Virus record (IMG/VR): IMGVR_UViG_3300037264_007788
Span: 1-28,052 of that record
DNA length: 28,052 nt
From: a virus
Reading direction: 5' to 3' (one strand)
Made by a program: the position numbers and the translations under genes. Of this stretch, positions 1 to 8,788 are shown in pieces (within the stretch, counting starts at the first letter, position 1; every line of letters begins with the position of its first letter). The notes beneath the pieces were generated by a model. That model had not been told where the DNA came from and searched no databases. It saw only the letters and a list, made by a program, of their open reading frames with translations.

Positions 1-1872
1 GTTGGTCGTCGTCCACGTGTTCGTGGTGATGTTGTAGCGGCGGAAGAAGAGGGTCCCGTCGCCGATCGTGTTGTCGCCGTTCTGCTCGAAGCGAAAGAGT
101 TCGTCCCGCTGCGGGTCGTAGCAGGCGACCCACGGGAAGTCCGAGCCCGCGTTGAGGACGCCGTGATTCGTACCCATATCGGTGAAGCCGTTCGCCGGCG
201 CGAGCGGATCGAACGTCATCATGTGCCGGTACAGAAACGGCGGCTCGTCGGTGCCAGTGTCGGTTTCGTCGCCGCCGGCCGCGATCGGGCAGTTCATGAG
301 CGCGGCGGAGGTGTGGAAGTCCTCGCCAGGGACGTGCCAGAAGCGGCTCCGCTTCGAGTCCCACGCCCAGCCGACGAAGTCGGGGTGCTTGGGCCGCAGG
401 AGCGGGAGGACCGTGCACAGCGGGAACTCTTCGCGCCAGCCGGTGTTCGGGCTGCCGACGGCGGCGATACGGGCGCCCAGGTCGACGGAGAAGTCGCGCT
501 GGTAGTAGCTGCCGATGGAGGCGCCCTGGTCGACACCGTTCTTGTCGATCGCGTGGTTGCTGTCGCCGCCGTGCTGGTAGAGGCGTTTCGTTACCGGCGA
601 GTACGTCATCGTCGTGTGCTTCTCGGACCAGAAGGCGAGCGGGACGGCGGGGTTCGGCTGTTGGACGGCGTACCACTGGTTCGTGACCATCGGCGTCGCG
701 CGCGGGATGGCGTAGCGGAAGGTGAAGACGTCGACGTCGCCGAGCCCGTTGCCGGGCGTATAGATGTGCAGGTTCCGGGTCGGGTCGTAGACGGCGCCCC
801 CGCACATACGGCCGAAGTTGACGCCGAGGTTCGTCCACGTGTTGTATTCCAGCGAGTAGGCCCACGTGTCGTTCGCGGGCGTCGCGGCCGGGACGGCGCC
901 GGTGGCCGAGCCGCCGGTCAGGATCATGACGTTGTTCTGCGTGTCGTAGGTGAAGAAGCCGAAGGCGCGGGCGGTCGGCGGCCCGCCGGTCGGGTTCAGC
1001 TTCGTCCAGCGTGCGCCGACGGCTTTCGACGGGTCCCAGAGCCAAAGATCGTTCGCGGTGACGTAGGGCGAGATGCTCGTGTTGCCGCCGAAGAGGAGCC
1101 ACTTCTTCGCGCGGCTGTGGTACGCGAACTGGTGGCCGATGTTCGTACGATTCGTGGGGCCGATGACGTTGTCGGCGGTCCAGAAGTCGGCGAGCGCGAT
1201 CGCGCTGCCGTCGCCCGCAAGGGACCAGATGTACGCGCCGGAGCCGAAGCCGGCGTTCCCATTCTCGCCCATGACCTGGAGGAAGCGGCCGCCGCCGAAG
1301 TCCGGATCGTAGCCTTGCGCGGCGGACAGGAAGCGCGGGCGTTGCGGCGAGGTGATCGAGCCCCACCCGGACATGGCCGGCATCGTCAGGATGTGCGTCG
1401 ACGGGTTGTAGAGGTAGCCGCCGGTCGTCGCGCCAAACTCCGGGATGTAGTGGTTGAACCAGGTCGGGTCCTGTTCGTTCGGGGCGACGTTGCCGGACGC
1501 GTTGCCGCCCCACGTGAGAATGTTGCCGGTCACGGGGTTGTACGCGACCTGTTTGTTGTCGCCGGCGTTGACGCCGAAGCGATCCTGGTAGCCGTTGGTC
1601 GAGTCGTCGAAGGCGCCGAAGCCGAGCGCGTCGGTCGGGTCGGGGCGGACGCGCGTGAACTGGCGGTCCTCGATGCTGTAATGCCACCAGGAGGACGTGT
1701 AGGTGCTGTTCTCGCCGTCGCCGCCCACGAGGACGACGCGGTCGATGTTCGAGGCCATGACGCACTTCGTGCCGAAAGTGCGGTACTGGTAGGAGCCCGC
1801 GGGGTTCTGGTTCGTCGGGTTGCACGACGCGTTCTGGGCGGTGAAGGCGTTATTGTTGACGAAGTAGGGCAT
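1..1872 (-). CDS. kelch-repeat beta-propeller virion/tail protein (3' end outside window)
   Basis: The minus strand is open from the ATG at 1872 to the left edge, giving 624 residues with no stop. It contains recurring kelch/galactose-oxidase-like blade signatures: VAYNPVTGNILTWGG near residue 109, AYHSRAKKWLLFGG near 250, TYDTQNNVMILTGG near 308, NDTWAYSLEYNTWTNL near 335, TYSPVTKRLYQHGG near 423, and YNITTNTWTTTN at the visible end. The Gly-Gly followed downstream by a Tyr/Trp pair is the kelch hallmark. The start overlaps the preceding stop as TGATG, so translation is probably coupled. It is the last visible gene of the virion module, so a role as tail-tip or surface glycan-binding protein is inferred. 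Enzymatic activity cannot be judged because the C-terminus is missing. Confidence 0.85.
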   Translation of the reverse strand, partial: MPYFVNNNAFTAQNASCNPTNQNPAGSYQYRTFGTKCVMASNIDRVVLVGGDGENSTYTSSWWHYSIEDRQFTRVRPDPTDALGFGAFDDSTNGYQDRFGVNAGDNKQVAYNPVTGNILTWGGNASGNVAPNEQDPTWFNHYIPEFGATTGGYLYNPSTHILTMPAMSGWGSITSPQRPRFLSAAQGYDPDFGGGRFLQVMGENGNAGFGSGAYIWSLAGDGSAIALADFWTADNVIGPTNRTNIGHQFAYHSRAKKWLLFGGNTSISPYVTANDLWLWDPSKAVGARWTKLNPTGGPPTARAFGFFTYDTQNNVMILTGGSATGAVPAATPANDTWAYSLEYNTWTNLGVNFGRMCGGAVYDPTRNLHIYTPGNGLGDVDVFTFRYAIPRATPMVTNQWYAVQQPNPAVPLAFWSEKHTTMTYSPVTKRLYQHGGDSNHAIDKNGVDQGASIGSYYQRDFSVDLGARIAAVGSPNTGWREEFPLCTVLPLLRPKHPDFVGWAWDSKRSRFWHVPGEDFHTSAALMNCPIAAGGDETDTGTDEPPFLYRHMMTFDPLAPANGFTDMGTNHGVLNAGSDFPWVACYDPQRDELFRFEQNGDNTIGDGTLFFRRYNITTNTWTTTN

Positions 1873-2030
1873 CAGACGGGCTCGCGGTGGCAGTGATCGG
1901 CGCAGCGCTCGCAGCACCGACAGGACGGGCGGAGTTCGCGCGGGACCTGCTCCTTGATGCGCCCGGACTCACAAGGGTGTTCCGTTGTCGCTTCGCGTTC
2001 CGTGCACGCCGGGCACGGAGCGGTCGTCAC
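1872..2030 (-). CDS. small Cys-rich probable zinc-binding protein (52 aa)
   Basis: A 52-residue product starts at a GTG that overlaps the preceding stop as GTGA and ends in a TGATG overlap with the kelch gene. It has an N-terminal CPAC pair and a C-terminal cluster CRCCERCADHCH, enough ligands for one or two zinc sites. I recognise no family. The double overlap is the main argument that it is translated, since there is no strong Shine-Dalgarno before the GTG. It follows another Cys-rich gene directly. Function is unknown. Confidence 0.6.
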   Translation of the reverse strand: MTTAPCPACTEREATTEHPCESGRIKEQVPRELRPSCRCCERCADHCHREPV

Positions 2031-2332
2031 TGGCCGAGCCGCCGCGCGCGCCAGTCGGTGAAGGTCTCGGCCCAGCGGCCACGGAGCGGCCTGCCCTCTT
2101 GGGCGTCCAGCCATGCCTCGAACGGGAGACACACGCCCGCGTCGACACACGCCTTGCAGAGCGGTGTCTGACACTGGTAGCACCCGCCGCCTTCGGGGTC
2201 CGAGAGCCCGAGGTGGACGATGCGGTTACAGTGCCCGCACGTGAGCGTGTCGGCTTCGCGCTTCCCCTGCGGGAGCGCGGGGTCGACGATCACGGCGTAC
2301 CCGCCCGGCTGACGGGCGGTCGCCTGGTACAT
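2027..2332 (-). CDS. small Cys-rich probable zinc-finger protein (101 aa)
   Basis: The ATG at 2332 is preceded by GGAG seven bases upstream. The middle of the 101-residue protein carries CGHC near residue 32, then CYQCQTPLCKACVDAGVC near 51-68, an arrangement able to bind two zinc ions in a B-box/RING-like way. The C-terminus is basic and aromatic. It sits between a beta-rich structural-type gene and another Cys-rich gene with a GTGA overlap. The family is not recognised. The metal site is inferred from Cys spacing, and no catalytic motif is visible. Confidence 0.75.
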   Translation of the reverse strand: MYQATARQPGGYAVIVDPALPQGKREADTLTCGHCNRIVHLGLSDPEGGGCYQCQTPLCKACVDAGVCLPFEAWLDAQEGRPLRGRWAETFTDWRARRLGQ

Positions 2333-2336
2333 CGCG

Positions 2337-2783
2337 CTACTCCGAGTGCGACGCGGTGACGGAGATCGCGACGGCGGTGGCGGTCGGCGTCTGCCACCCG
2401 AAGCCGTTGTTCTGCGTCGCCGGGTAGACGAGCTCTTTGCCCGGCACGGCGACCCAGCGGTAGGTCGCGCGCTGGTTCAGCGGGAGCCGGTTCATCACGA
2501 GGTTCGCGGTGTAGGTCGGCTCGACCGTATGGTTCTGCCCGGCGACGGCGTTCGCGGCGACGGTGTCGCCAGGGTCGCGGGTCGACGGGGTCACGGCGGT
2601 CGAGGTCCCCAGCGCGGTACAGCGCTGAATCACCCAGAGGAAGACGTTGTCGGCCGGGGTGCCTTCGGAGCCGAACTCGATCTCGTAGACGAAGCCACGG
2701 CGCGGGGTCGCCCCGGCGCCGAGCGTCCCGAGGGACGCCGTCGTCGAGGCGGTCCGGGCCAGCGCGGTGAGATAGTCAGCCAT
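2337..2783 (-). CDS. beta-rich probable virion-associated protein (148 aa)
   Basis: The start ATG at 2783 follows AGGAG with good spacing. The 148-residue product is rich in Thr, Ala, Val and Asn. It lacks cysteine clusters or membrane segments and looks like an all-beta structural protein. It lies in a run of small beta-rich and Cys-rich genes between the large internal virion protein and the kelch propeller, which suggests a tail or appendage component. I cannot name a family, so function is inferred from position and composition only. Confidence 0.75.
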   Translation of the reverse strand: MADYLTALARTASTTASLGTLGAGATPRRGFVYEIEFGSEGTPADNVFLWVIQRCTALGTSTAVTPSTRDPGDTVAANAVAGQNHTVEPTYTANLVMNRLPLNQRATYRWVAVPGKELVYPATQNNGFGWQTPTATAVAISVTASHSE

Positions 2784-2798
2784 GTCGAGGGTCTCCTG

Positions 2799-3002
2799 TT
2801 AGCCGAGGGTCGCCACGAGGTGCTCGTGGTAGCAACCGAGGCAGACGCGCACCCCGGTGTGGGAGTAGGTCGCGTACGACGCGGCGCGGTGGCCGCAGTC
2901 GAGACGGAGTTCCTGTGGGTCGGCCGCGGGTGGTTGGCGGATCGCGGAGTCGGCCGGGACGTGGAACGGGTCGGTGAAGAGCGCGCACAGCCAACCGAGC
3001 AT
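2799..3002 (-). CDS. small probable zinc-binding protein (67 aa)
   Basis: The 67-residue protein begins at an ATG that overlaps the upstream stop as TGATG. Its C-terminal half has the ligand set DCGHRAASYATYSH then CLGCYHEH, that is C-x-H, then C-x2-C with further histidines, consistent with a single zinc site. The N-terminus is hydrophobic (MLGWLCALF), but too short to be a convincing membrane segment. Family unknown. It is one of several small Cys-rich proteins interleaved with virion genes here. Confidence 0.7.
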   Translation of the reverse strand: MLGWLCALFTDPFHVPADSAIRQPPAADPQELRLDCGHRAASYATYSHTGVRVCLGCYHEHLVATLG

Positions 3003-3364
3003 CAGTTCAGCTCCTGGAAAAATATGGAAATCTGTAGCTCGCCGGTGATGCCACCTCGGAGACTACAGCGGACGCGCTCGTTGTTCAAGATCGTAATTTT
3101 GTTCGGGAAGATGAAGTAGTCGTTGCCGGCCGCCGGCCGGGAGCGCTGGGACTGGAGGGTCGAGGCGTTCGCGGCGTCGCGGTGCTCGACGTCGTAGACG
3201 GCGGCGACGGAGCCCGCGGCGTAGCAGGCGAAGATGTACTCCCCGCCGGGGCTGATCGGGCCGGTGTCCACAATGACAGTGTTGTCGGTGGGGTTGGAGA
3301 GGACGGCGCCGGCGGCCCAGGTGCCGAGGCCGCGCTGATAGCCGACTGCCCGCGGACCGGCCAC
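3002..3364 (-). CDS. beta-rich probable virion protein (120 aa)
   Basis: The protein begins at a GTG preceded by GGAG eight bases upstream and ends in a TGATG overlap with the next gene. The 120 residues look like a compact beta-sandwich, with alternating hydrophobic strands such as NTVIVDTGPI and ISIFFQEL. The 3' third uses noticeably more A/T than its neighbours. Position next to other small structural-type genes suggests an appendage or decoration protein. No family is recognised. Confidence 0.7.
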   Translation of the reverse strand: MAGPRAVGYQRGLGTWAAGAVLSNPTDNTVIVDTGPISPGGEYIFACYAAGSVAAVYDVEHRDAANASTLQSQRSRPAAGNDYFIFPNKITILNNERVRCSLRGGITGELQISIFFQELN

Positions 3365-3368
3365 CGAG

Positions 3369-3665
3369 TTAGCTCCAGAGCACCGTGACGTCGCCGGAGA
3401 CGCCGCCGGTGTTGCTGACGAAGAGGCCGTTCGGGCACATGACGTTGTAGGTGACGGTGAACGAGGCCGTGCCCGTCGACGCGCTGTTGACGATCGCGAC
3501 GGTCCCGGCGCCGGTCGACGTTGCGTTGTGGATCGAGAGCTTGTTCGCGGAGCTGCCAGAGGTATTGAAGACGACCGCGGAGAGCAGGATCGTCCCGGTC
3601 GAGATCGACGTGCCAGCAGTCGTCGTGGCGAGGCGGGTGAAGTTGTAGACGAAGCCTTGGGCCAT
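3369..3665 (-). CDS. small beta-rich virion/decoration-like protein (98 aa)
   Basis: The ATG at 3665 has a strong GGGAGG site eight bases upstream. The 98-residue product is rich in Thr, Ser, Gly and Val (for example STGTASFTVTYNV). It looks like a single immunoglobulin- or jelly-roll-type beta domain, with no charged helix or enzyme motif. It directly follows the largest internal virion gene. A structural role is inferred from composition and position, and the exact function is unknown. Confidence 0.75.
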   Translation of the reverse strand: MAQGFVYNFTRLATTTAGTSISTGTILLSAVVFNTSGSSANKLSIHNATSTGAGTVAIVNSASTGTASFTVTYNVMCPNGLFVSNTGGVSGDVTVLWS

Positions 3666-3668
3666 GCG

Positions 3669-6008
3669 TTACCTCCCAGACGGGATGAGGTCGGGGTGGC
3701 GCGCGAGGAAGCCCTGCGGCGCGCGGCCGGTGAGGCGCTCGGCGCGGGGCTGTTCGACGCGCGTGATCGCCCGGTTGATGAGCGAGTCGGTGACTTCGAC
3801 GTCGGGGAACTGCTTCTGTACTTTCACAAGGCCCGCCATGAAGGCGGGCCAGTTGCGCGACGTCGTGACGGTGTTGTGGTAGAGGACGGAGACGGCGCGG
3901 GACGCGTCGCCGAGCTCTTCGTGGTAACTGTGGAGCGCCTCGGCGAAGGCCTGCGTCGTCTTCACGGCGGTGGGTTCGTCGAAGCCGAGCCAGTGGGCGA
4001 TCGCGTTCGGCGGGGTGGAGGGGACGACTTGTTCGCCGTACCGAGTCCGGCGCGTCCCCTCGCCGAGCTCTTGACCGAGGCGGATCGTCGAACGGAGGCC
4101 GAGTGGGAGCGAGACCGGGCCGGTGTCGTAGATGTCGCGGCCGGAGAAGGCGACCGGGGAGACCTTATTGAAGACCTGATCGAACAGGCGCGAGGGGTCG
4201 TGGCCGACGCGCGCGATGTCGGCGCCGAGCTGGAAGACCGGGCCCAAGTGTGGGAAGAAGCCGTGGAGCACTTTGCGGAGGCCAAAGCCGACCTTGCCGA
4301 GGACGTCGTAGATCGGGATGCGCTCCGGGTCGAGGCCGGTATGCTTGGCGAACATCTCATCGAGTGGCAGGCCGGTGAGGAAGGCGGTCCCGAGGAGGGT
4401 GCGGGTAAAGGGCGACCAGTCACCGCCGGTGAAGCGCTTCATCTGGTCCCAGACGAGCTCGGCGCGCTGCATCTTCTTCGAGGAGAACTGGAAGGCGAGC
4501 TTCATCGGGGTCGAGCGGAGGAGGCCCGGCATATCGAGCGGCGTCTGGCGCGGCACGGTGTAGCGCGTCAGGCGGTTGGCGTATTCGATCGCGGCCTGTT
4601 CGGGCGTCATGCCGCGGGCGAGGAGGTCACGGACCGGGGCGAGCGTCTCGCCCTTCGCGAGGGCCTTCTGGTAGCCGCCGATCCAGGCGGTGTACTGGTT
4701 GCCGAGGTCGACCTTCTGGTAGGCTTTGAAGGCCCATTCATTCAGGCCACGGAGGGCGCCTTTGACGCCGCGCTGGGACGCCGGAAGGAAATCGGAGAAG
4801 AGCTCGACGTCGGGGATGCGTTCGCGGACGTTGCCGATCTCACGCGCCATCTGACGGAGCGCGCGGGAGGTGGCGTCGGGCGAGAGCGTGTGAAAGAAGC
4901 CGCGCTCCGTCCACGGGTTGCCGATCTCGGCCCAGATCGACATCATGTCGGCGACGAAGTGCTTCTTGATCGGGGACGGGTTGAAGCCGATGTCCCAGAA
5001 CGCGATCGTGTAGTAGGTGGAGCGGAAGGCGCGCTCGATCCCGTTCGGGCCTGGGTTGACGCGACCGCCGGTCAAGGTGCGCGCCCACGTCTCGAACGGG
5101 GCCCAGGTCGCTTGGAGGAGCTTGTCCATCTGGGTCGGCTTCCGGAGCATGCCGTGTTCGATGCGGCTCTTGAGCTCGGCTTTGAGGTTCGGCGGGAGGT
5201 GCTCGGCGAGGACGGAGACCTGGCGGAGCGCGGGCTCGAGGTGATGTTGGCGGTAGACGGCGCGGGCGTAGGTGCGGGCGACGTCGTAGAAGTCCTTGCT
5301 GTAGACGGGGAAGCCCTTGCGCATTTGTTCGAAGGCGTTGAAGACGTGGCGCGGGATCGTGCCGTTGTCGGTCAGATCGCGCATGTACTGCGGCGTGCCG
5401 CCCATGACGTCGAGGGCCTGCGCGAGGGGCACGCCTTCGCGGGTCGAGATCGCGTGGATGGCACGGATACGGAACTGGTCGGCGGCGGAGAGGGTCTCGC
5501 GGCCAGCGGTGCCGGCGAGCACGGCTTCCATTTGGGGACGGTTCATCGGCTCGACGAGGTGGGTGAAGTAGCGCTCGGTGCGGCCGTCAGGGCCGAGGCC
5601 CATCAGGAGGCCGGATTCGCGGCGGAATGAATCCCACCAGTCGTGGACGCGGCGTTGGGCCGGGTTGAGCGAGGCGACGGGGAACTGGCCTTCGGCGGCC
5701 AGAATGGCCTGTTCGAGGGCCGGATTGCCGGGGCCGAGGCCGGTCGACTTCGCAAGGGTGTTGAGTTGCGTCTCGACGCCTTCGACGGCGCGCATGTTGG
5801 CTTCGTAGGCCGAGTCGAGGAGGCGCGGAATCTCGGGTTCGTAGCGTTCGAGATAGCGGCGCACGCCGGAGAGGTTGCGGCCGACGATGCCGATGTCGGG
5901 GCGGGACTGGAAGTCGAGCGGCGCGCGGCGGATCGGGAGGCCGACCTTGCTGAGGAGCGAGGCGGCGCCTTCGGCGACGGCGGGGCCGACCGGCCAGAGG
6001 GGCGGCAT
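3669..6008 (-). CDS. large internal (ejection-type) virion protein, 779 aa
   Basis: The second longest gene in the window starts two bases after the previous stop (TAAcgATG). It is mostly helical, with no signal peptide or obvious catalytic motif. A central segment near residues 335-360 (FWDIGFNPSPIKKHFVADMM) and a later one (GLLRSTPMKLAFQFSSKKMQ) resemble the C-terminal large polyvalent-protein-type domains seen in phage internal proteins; I offer this as a resemblance only. Its place at the end of the internal-protein block, after the tail hub, fits a protein ejected with DNA. A transglycosylase or protease activity is not visible. Confidence 0.8.
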   Translation of the reverse strand: MPPLWPVGPAVAEGAASLLSKVGLPIRRAPLDFQSRPDIGIVGRNLSGVRRYLERYEPEIPRLLDSAYEANMRAVEGVETQLNTLAKSTGLGPGNPALEQAILAAEGQFPVASLNPAQRRVHDWWDSFRRESGLLMGLGPDGRTERYFTHLVEPMNRPQMEAVLAGTAGRETLSAADQFRIRAIHAISTREGVPLAQALDVMGGTPQYMRDLTDNGTIPRHVFNAFEQMRKGFPVYSKDFYDVARTYARAVYRQHHLEPALRQVSVLAEHLPPNLKAELKSRIEHGMLRKPTQMDKLLQATWAPFETWARTLTGGRVNPGPNGIERAFRSTYYTIAFWDIGFNPSPIKKHFVADMMSIWAEIGNPWTERGFFHTLSPDATSRALRQMAREIGNVRERIPDVELFSDFLPASQRGVKGALRGLNEWAFKAYQKVDLGNQYTAWIGGYQKALAKGETLAPVRDLLARGMTPEQAAIEYANRLTRYTVPRQTPLDMPGLLRSTPMKLAFQFSSKKMQRAELVWDQMKRFTGGDWSPFTRTLLGTAFLTGLPLDEMFAKHTGLDPERIPIYDVLGKVGFGLRKVLHGFFPHLGPVFQLGADIARVGHDPSRLFDQVFNKVSPVAFSGRDIYDTGPVSLPLGLRSTIRLGQELGEGTRRTRYGEQVVPSTPPNAIAHWLGFDEPTAVKTTQAFAEALHSYHEELGDASRAVSVLYHNTVTTSRNWPAFMAGLVKVQKQFPDVEVTDSLINRAITRVEQPRAERLTGRAPQGFLARHPDLIPSGR

Positions 6009-6010
6009 CG

Positions 6011-7027
6011 TTACAGCCCGGCGGCCATGCGGCCGCCGACGGCGGCGTCACGCATGAGCTCGAAGATTTGCTGCATCACGGCGTCGCGCTCGGGGCCCTC
6101 GGGGGTGCGGTTGTAGGCGTTCGAGAGCTGGACGAAGCGGGCGGTGTCGGGGCCTTGGAGGCGGCCGCGGTTGGCCTGGAGGTAGGCGTTGAAGTCCTCG
6201 AGGCGGGCAGGCGGTTCGGGCCCGACGACGCCGGCGGGCGGGCGGCCTGCGGCGGCCCCTTCCCACGGGGCTCGACGCTCGGCGGGCTCCGTGGCGATCG
6301 GCGGCCGGACTGGGTCGGGCATCGGGACGGGGCGCGGGCCGGGCGTCGGTCCGGGGCGCGGCATCGGCGGCTGCACGGTCAGTGGACCTTGGACGCCGCG
6401 CTCCGGCATGGCAAAGCCGGGAGTCACGCGGCCGCCCATCGGGAAGCCGGAGCCGAAGACGGAGGGGCCGGCCTCTTGTGGGAGCGCAAGCGGCCCGCGA
6501 GGGCGCGCGACCGCGCCGGCACCTTGAGCTTCGGCGATGCCGGCGGCGACGTCACGGCTCAGGCCGCGAGCGCCCCCGACAGCGCCGCGGACGCCGCGCA
6601 GGAGATCGCCGATGCCGGTCCGCCACGGCGGCGCGACTTCGGCCATGTTCCCGAGGCTGAACGCGGGCGAGCCGCCTGGTGTCACGATACCGCCAACGGG
6701 GCGTCGGATGCCGAGGGCGTCGCCGGCCGTGTCAGCGAGTTCGCCGCGAAGCGCGAACGGCGAGAAGGCGAGGCCGAGGGCGCCACCGAGCGGGTTCGCC
6801 GCCCAGCCGGCGGTGGTCGTCGGGATACCGGCGCGCTCGGCGAGGCGGCCGCCGAAGCCTTTGGGCGCGCGGATGTCGCCGTAGGGGCTCGGACCGGCCG
6901 GCGCGGCGACACCAGGCTGCGCGCCAGGTTGGCCGCCGATGTTTGGGCGAATCGTGACAGTCTGCGGCGTGCCGGAGCCCCGCACGGCGGCGGTGATGGC
7001 TTCGAGGTCTTCGGCGCGGAGGGCCAT
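6011..7027 (-). CDS. Gly/Pro-rich probable internal virion protein (338 aa)
   Basis: The start at 7027 shares an A with the upstream stop (TAATG). The first 15 residues are helical (MALRAEDLEAITAAV). A long Gly/Ala/Pro-rich middle is followed by a Pro-rich stretch near residues 225-290 and a short helical C-terminal domain (EDFNAYLQANRGRLQ onward). The composition suggests a flexible linker-type virion protein rather than an enzyme. It is coupled to the genes on both sides in the internal virion block. No family is recognised. Confidence 0.75.
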   Translation of the reverse strand: MALRAEDLEAITAAVRGSGTPQTVTIRPNIGGQPGAQPGVAAPAGPSPYGDIRAPKGFGGRLAERAGIPTTTAGWAANPLGGALGLAFSPFALRGELADTAGDALGIRRPVGGIVTPGGSPAFSLGNMAEVAPPWRTGIGDLLRGVRGAVGGARGLSRDVAAGIAEAQGAGAVARPRGPLALPQEAGPSVFGSGFPMGGRVTPGFAMPERGVQGPLTVQPPMPRPGPTPGPRPVPMPDPVRPPIATEPAERRAPWEGAAAGRPPAGVVGPEPPARLEDFNAYLQANRGRLQGPDTARFVQLSNAYNRTPEGPERDAVMQQIFELMRDAAVGGRMAAGL

Positions 7028-8061
7028 TATTCGCTCGGCCTCGGATAGCTCGGCATGAAGGCGGGGCCGGCGGCGCCTTCCGGCTCGCCGATTGTCGTCC
7101 GCTTGTTCGTGATCTTCGGCATGCGCGTGATCGCGCGCGGCTCCCACTGACCAGTCGCCTTGTTGAAGAACGGCTGGACGTCATAGTGACGCTTACGCAT
7201 CTCCAAGCGGATGATCTCGGCGCGGCTGATCGTGTCGGTTTTCCCGTTCGCGGACGTGACGGTCCACGTATCGATGGCGGGGTTGTCCCAGCCGGGCCAG
7301 GTCTGCGCGATGAGGCCGGGGACGGCCTCGACGCCGCCGACGGTCGTGCCGAACCAGCCAGCACCGGCGGGTTTCCCGACGAGGCTCGTGAAGATTTCCT
7401 GCACGGTCTTTTCTTCCTGGAAGCCCTCGAGCGGCCCGCCGGGGCGCTCTTCGACGACGGTGCGCGGCTGCGAGCCGGCGGCGGGGCGGTTCGCCAGGCT
7501 CTGCCAGTAGCGCGCCTGCGCGGCGTCGTGTTCGGCTTTGCGCCACGATTCCATCATGGTGCCAAGCGGGCCGGAGAACTCGGGGTATTTGATGGCAAAG
7601 CGCATGAGGCCGACTTTGTCGGTCGGCGCGATCGCGTTGCTCTCAGCGATGGCGGCGGCGGTCCGCTCAGGAGACACCTGACGCTCAGTCTTCGTGACCC
7701 CGTCCGGGGTCGTCACGCGCACGAAGCCGTTGCCGAGGTCTTCCATCTTCGGGCGCGGCAGCGGGACTTCGCCGAGGTAGTCGCCGGTTGGACTGACCTT
7801 GGCGATGCCGTACGGGTGCTGGAACATCTGCGGCTGCGTGAGCTGCTGGCGCTCGTGCTCGAGGCGTTGCTGCGCGCCCCGGAGGCCGAGCTGCTCGCGC
7901 TGGAGGTGGAGCGGAAAGAGCTGGCGCTTCATGTTGGCTTCGTCGATGCGGGCGCGCAGTTCGGGGCCCATGACGGCGCCTTGCACGGCGCCGCCGAGCG
8001 TCGAGCCCAGCGCGTCGCCGAGCGCGCCCAGGCCCATCGCGAGACCCGCGAGGTTCGCCAT
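7027..8061 (-). CDS. probable internal virion protein with coiled coil (344 aa)
   Basis: Translation starts at an ATG in a TAATG overlap; an in-frame upstream extension exists but lies inside the preceding gene. The N-terminus is small-residue rich and helical (LAGLAMGLGALGDALGS). It is followed by a Gln/Glu-rich coiled coil near residues 50-80 (REQLGLRGAQQRLEHERQQL), then a mixed region. Gly/Ala helices plus a coiled coil are typical of phage internal or ejection proteins. Function is assigned by position and composition only. Confidence 0.75.
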   Translation of the reverse strand: MANLAGLAMGLGALGDALGSTLGGAVQGAVMGPELRARIDEANMKRQLFPLHLQREQLGLRGAQQRLEHERQQLTQPQMFQHPYGIAKVSPTGDYLGEVPLPRPKMEDLGNGFVRVTTPDGVTKTERQVSPERTAAAIAESNAIAPTDKVGLMRFAIKYPEFSGPLGTMMESWRKAEHDAAQARYWQSLANRPAAGSQPRTVVEERPGGPLEGFQEEKTVQEIFTSLVGKPAGAGWFGTTVGGVEAVPGLIAQTWPGWDNPAIDTWTVTSANGKTDTISRAEIIRLEMRKRHYDVQPFFNKATGQWEPRAITRMPKITNKRTTIGEPEGAAGPAFMPSYPRPSE

Positions 8062-8780
8062 TAGTACGGGTCTTCCCGCCGGTGCGGCATCCACTCCTGG
8101 TCGGTCGTGCCGAACGTCGGCGCCGCGCCGTACGCGTTGTGTTGGGGTGTGTTCAGCTTGGCCCAGCCCTCGCCCATCGGCGACTGGGTGCCGTTGTAGA
8201 AGTCGTAGGGGCCGCGCGCGCCACCGAAGGCGGAGGGGTCGTAGGCGAGGTTCAGGCCGGTGGTGTCGGTGAGGCCGCCGCCGGAGCCGCCGCGGTTGCC
8301 GAGGAGCTGGCGCAGGAGGAGGTACTGGCTGATCGCCTGGCCAGGGGCGCCGCCTTGCGCGCCGCCGTACGCCTGCTGCTGGAGCATGCCTTTACCCATC
8401 AGGCGCGACATCCAGTCGCGCTGCGCGAGCTGGGCCGCGTTCTGGTAACGCTCGCTCTCGCGGGAGGCCATCGCGGTCCCGAGGAGGTCGGAGAAGGCGG
8501 CCGACTGCGGCGGAATGAACTGCTGGTTGTTGACGGCGACGCCGCGCGTGTACGCGAGCTTCTCGGCGTCGGACATCGGGGCGTAGTAGTCGGAGACGCG
8601 CGGGCCGCGGTTGAGGAGTTGCTGGTATTGAGCTTGCTGGTTCCGGGACTGGACCATGTTGTTGATGCGGGACATCAACGAGAAGAGGTCGCCGGCGCCG
8701 GCCATGACCCCGAGCGGGTTGTCTTGGCCCCAGTTCCACGCCTGCTGTCCACCGCGGACGACGGTATCCCAGAGTGCCAT
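8061..8780 (-). CDS. Gln/Asn-rich probable internal virion protein (239 aa)
   Basis: The start ATG at 8780 has a textbook AGGAGG site six bases upstream. The 239-residue product is rich in Gln, Ala, Gly, Asn and Tyr. It has helical stretches (LFSLMSRINNMVQSRNQQAQ) and a Gly-rich C-terminal third, and ends in a charged tail. It lies between two other Gly/Ala-rich genes downstream of the tail hub, the usual position of internal ejection proteins in short-tailed phages. No enzymatic motif is seen. Confidence 0.75.
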   Translation of the reverse strand: MALWDTVVRGGQQAWNWGQDNPLGVMAGAGDLFSLMSRINNMVQSRNQQAQYQQLLNRGPRVSDYYAPMSDAEKLAYTRGVAVNNQQFIPPQSAAFSDLLGTAMASRESERYQNAAQLAQRDWMSRLMGKGMLQQQAYGGAQGGAPGQAISQYLLLRQLLGNRGGSGGGLTDTTGLNLAYDPSAFGGARGPYDFYNGTQSPMGEGWAKLNTPQHNAYGAAPTFGTTDQEWMPHRREDPY

Positions 8781-8788
8781 CGTACCTC

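Noticed and set aside
163-1896. 577-residue open frame on the plus strand
   Set aside because: It mirrors the kelch gene in GC-rich DNA; its product is Arg/Val/Ala-rich without domain features, while the minus strand gives clear kelch motifs.
3528-5630. 700-residue open frame on the plus strand
   Set aside because: It is the antisense shadow of the 779-residue internal virion gene, with low-complexity charged composition and no ribosome binding site pattern.
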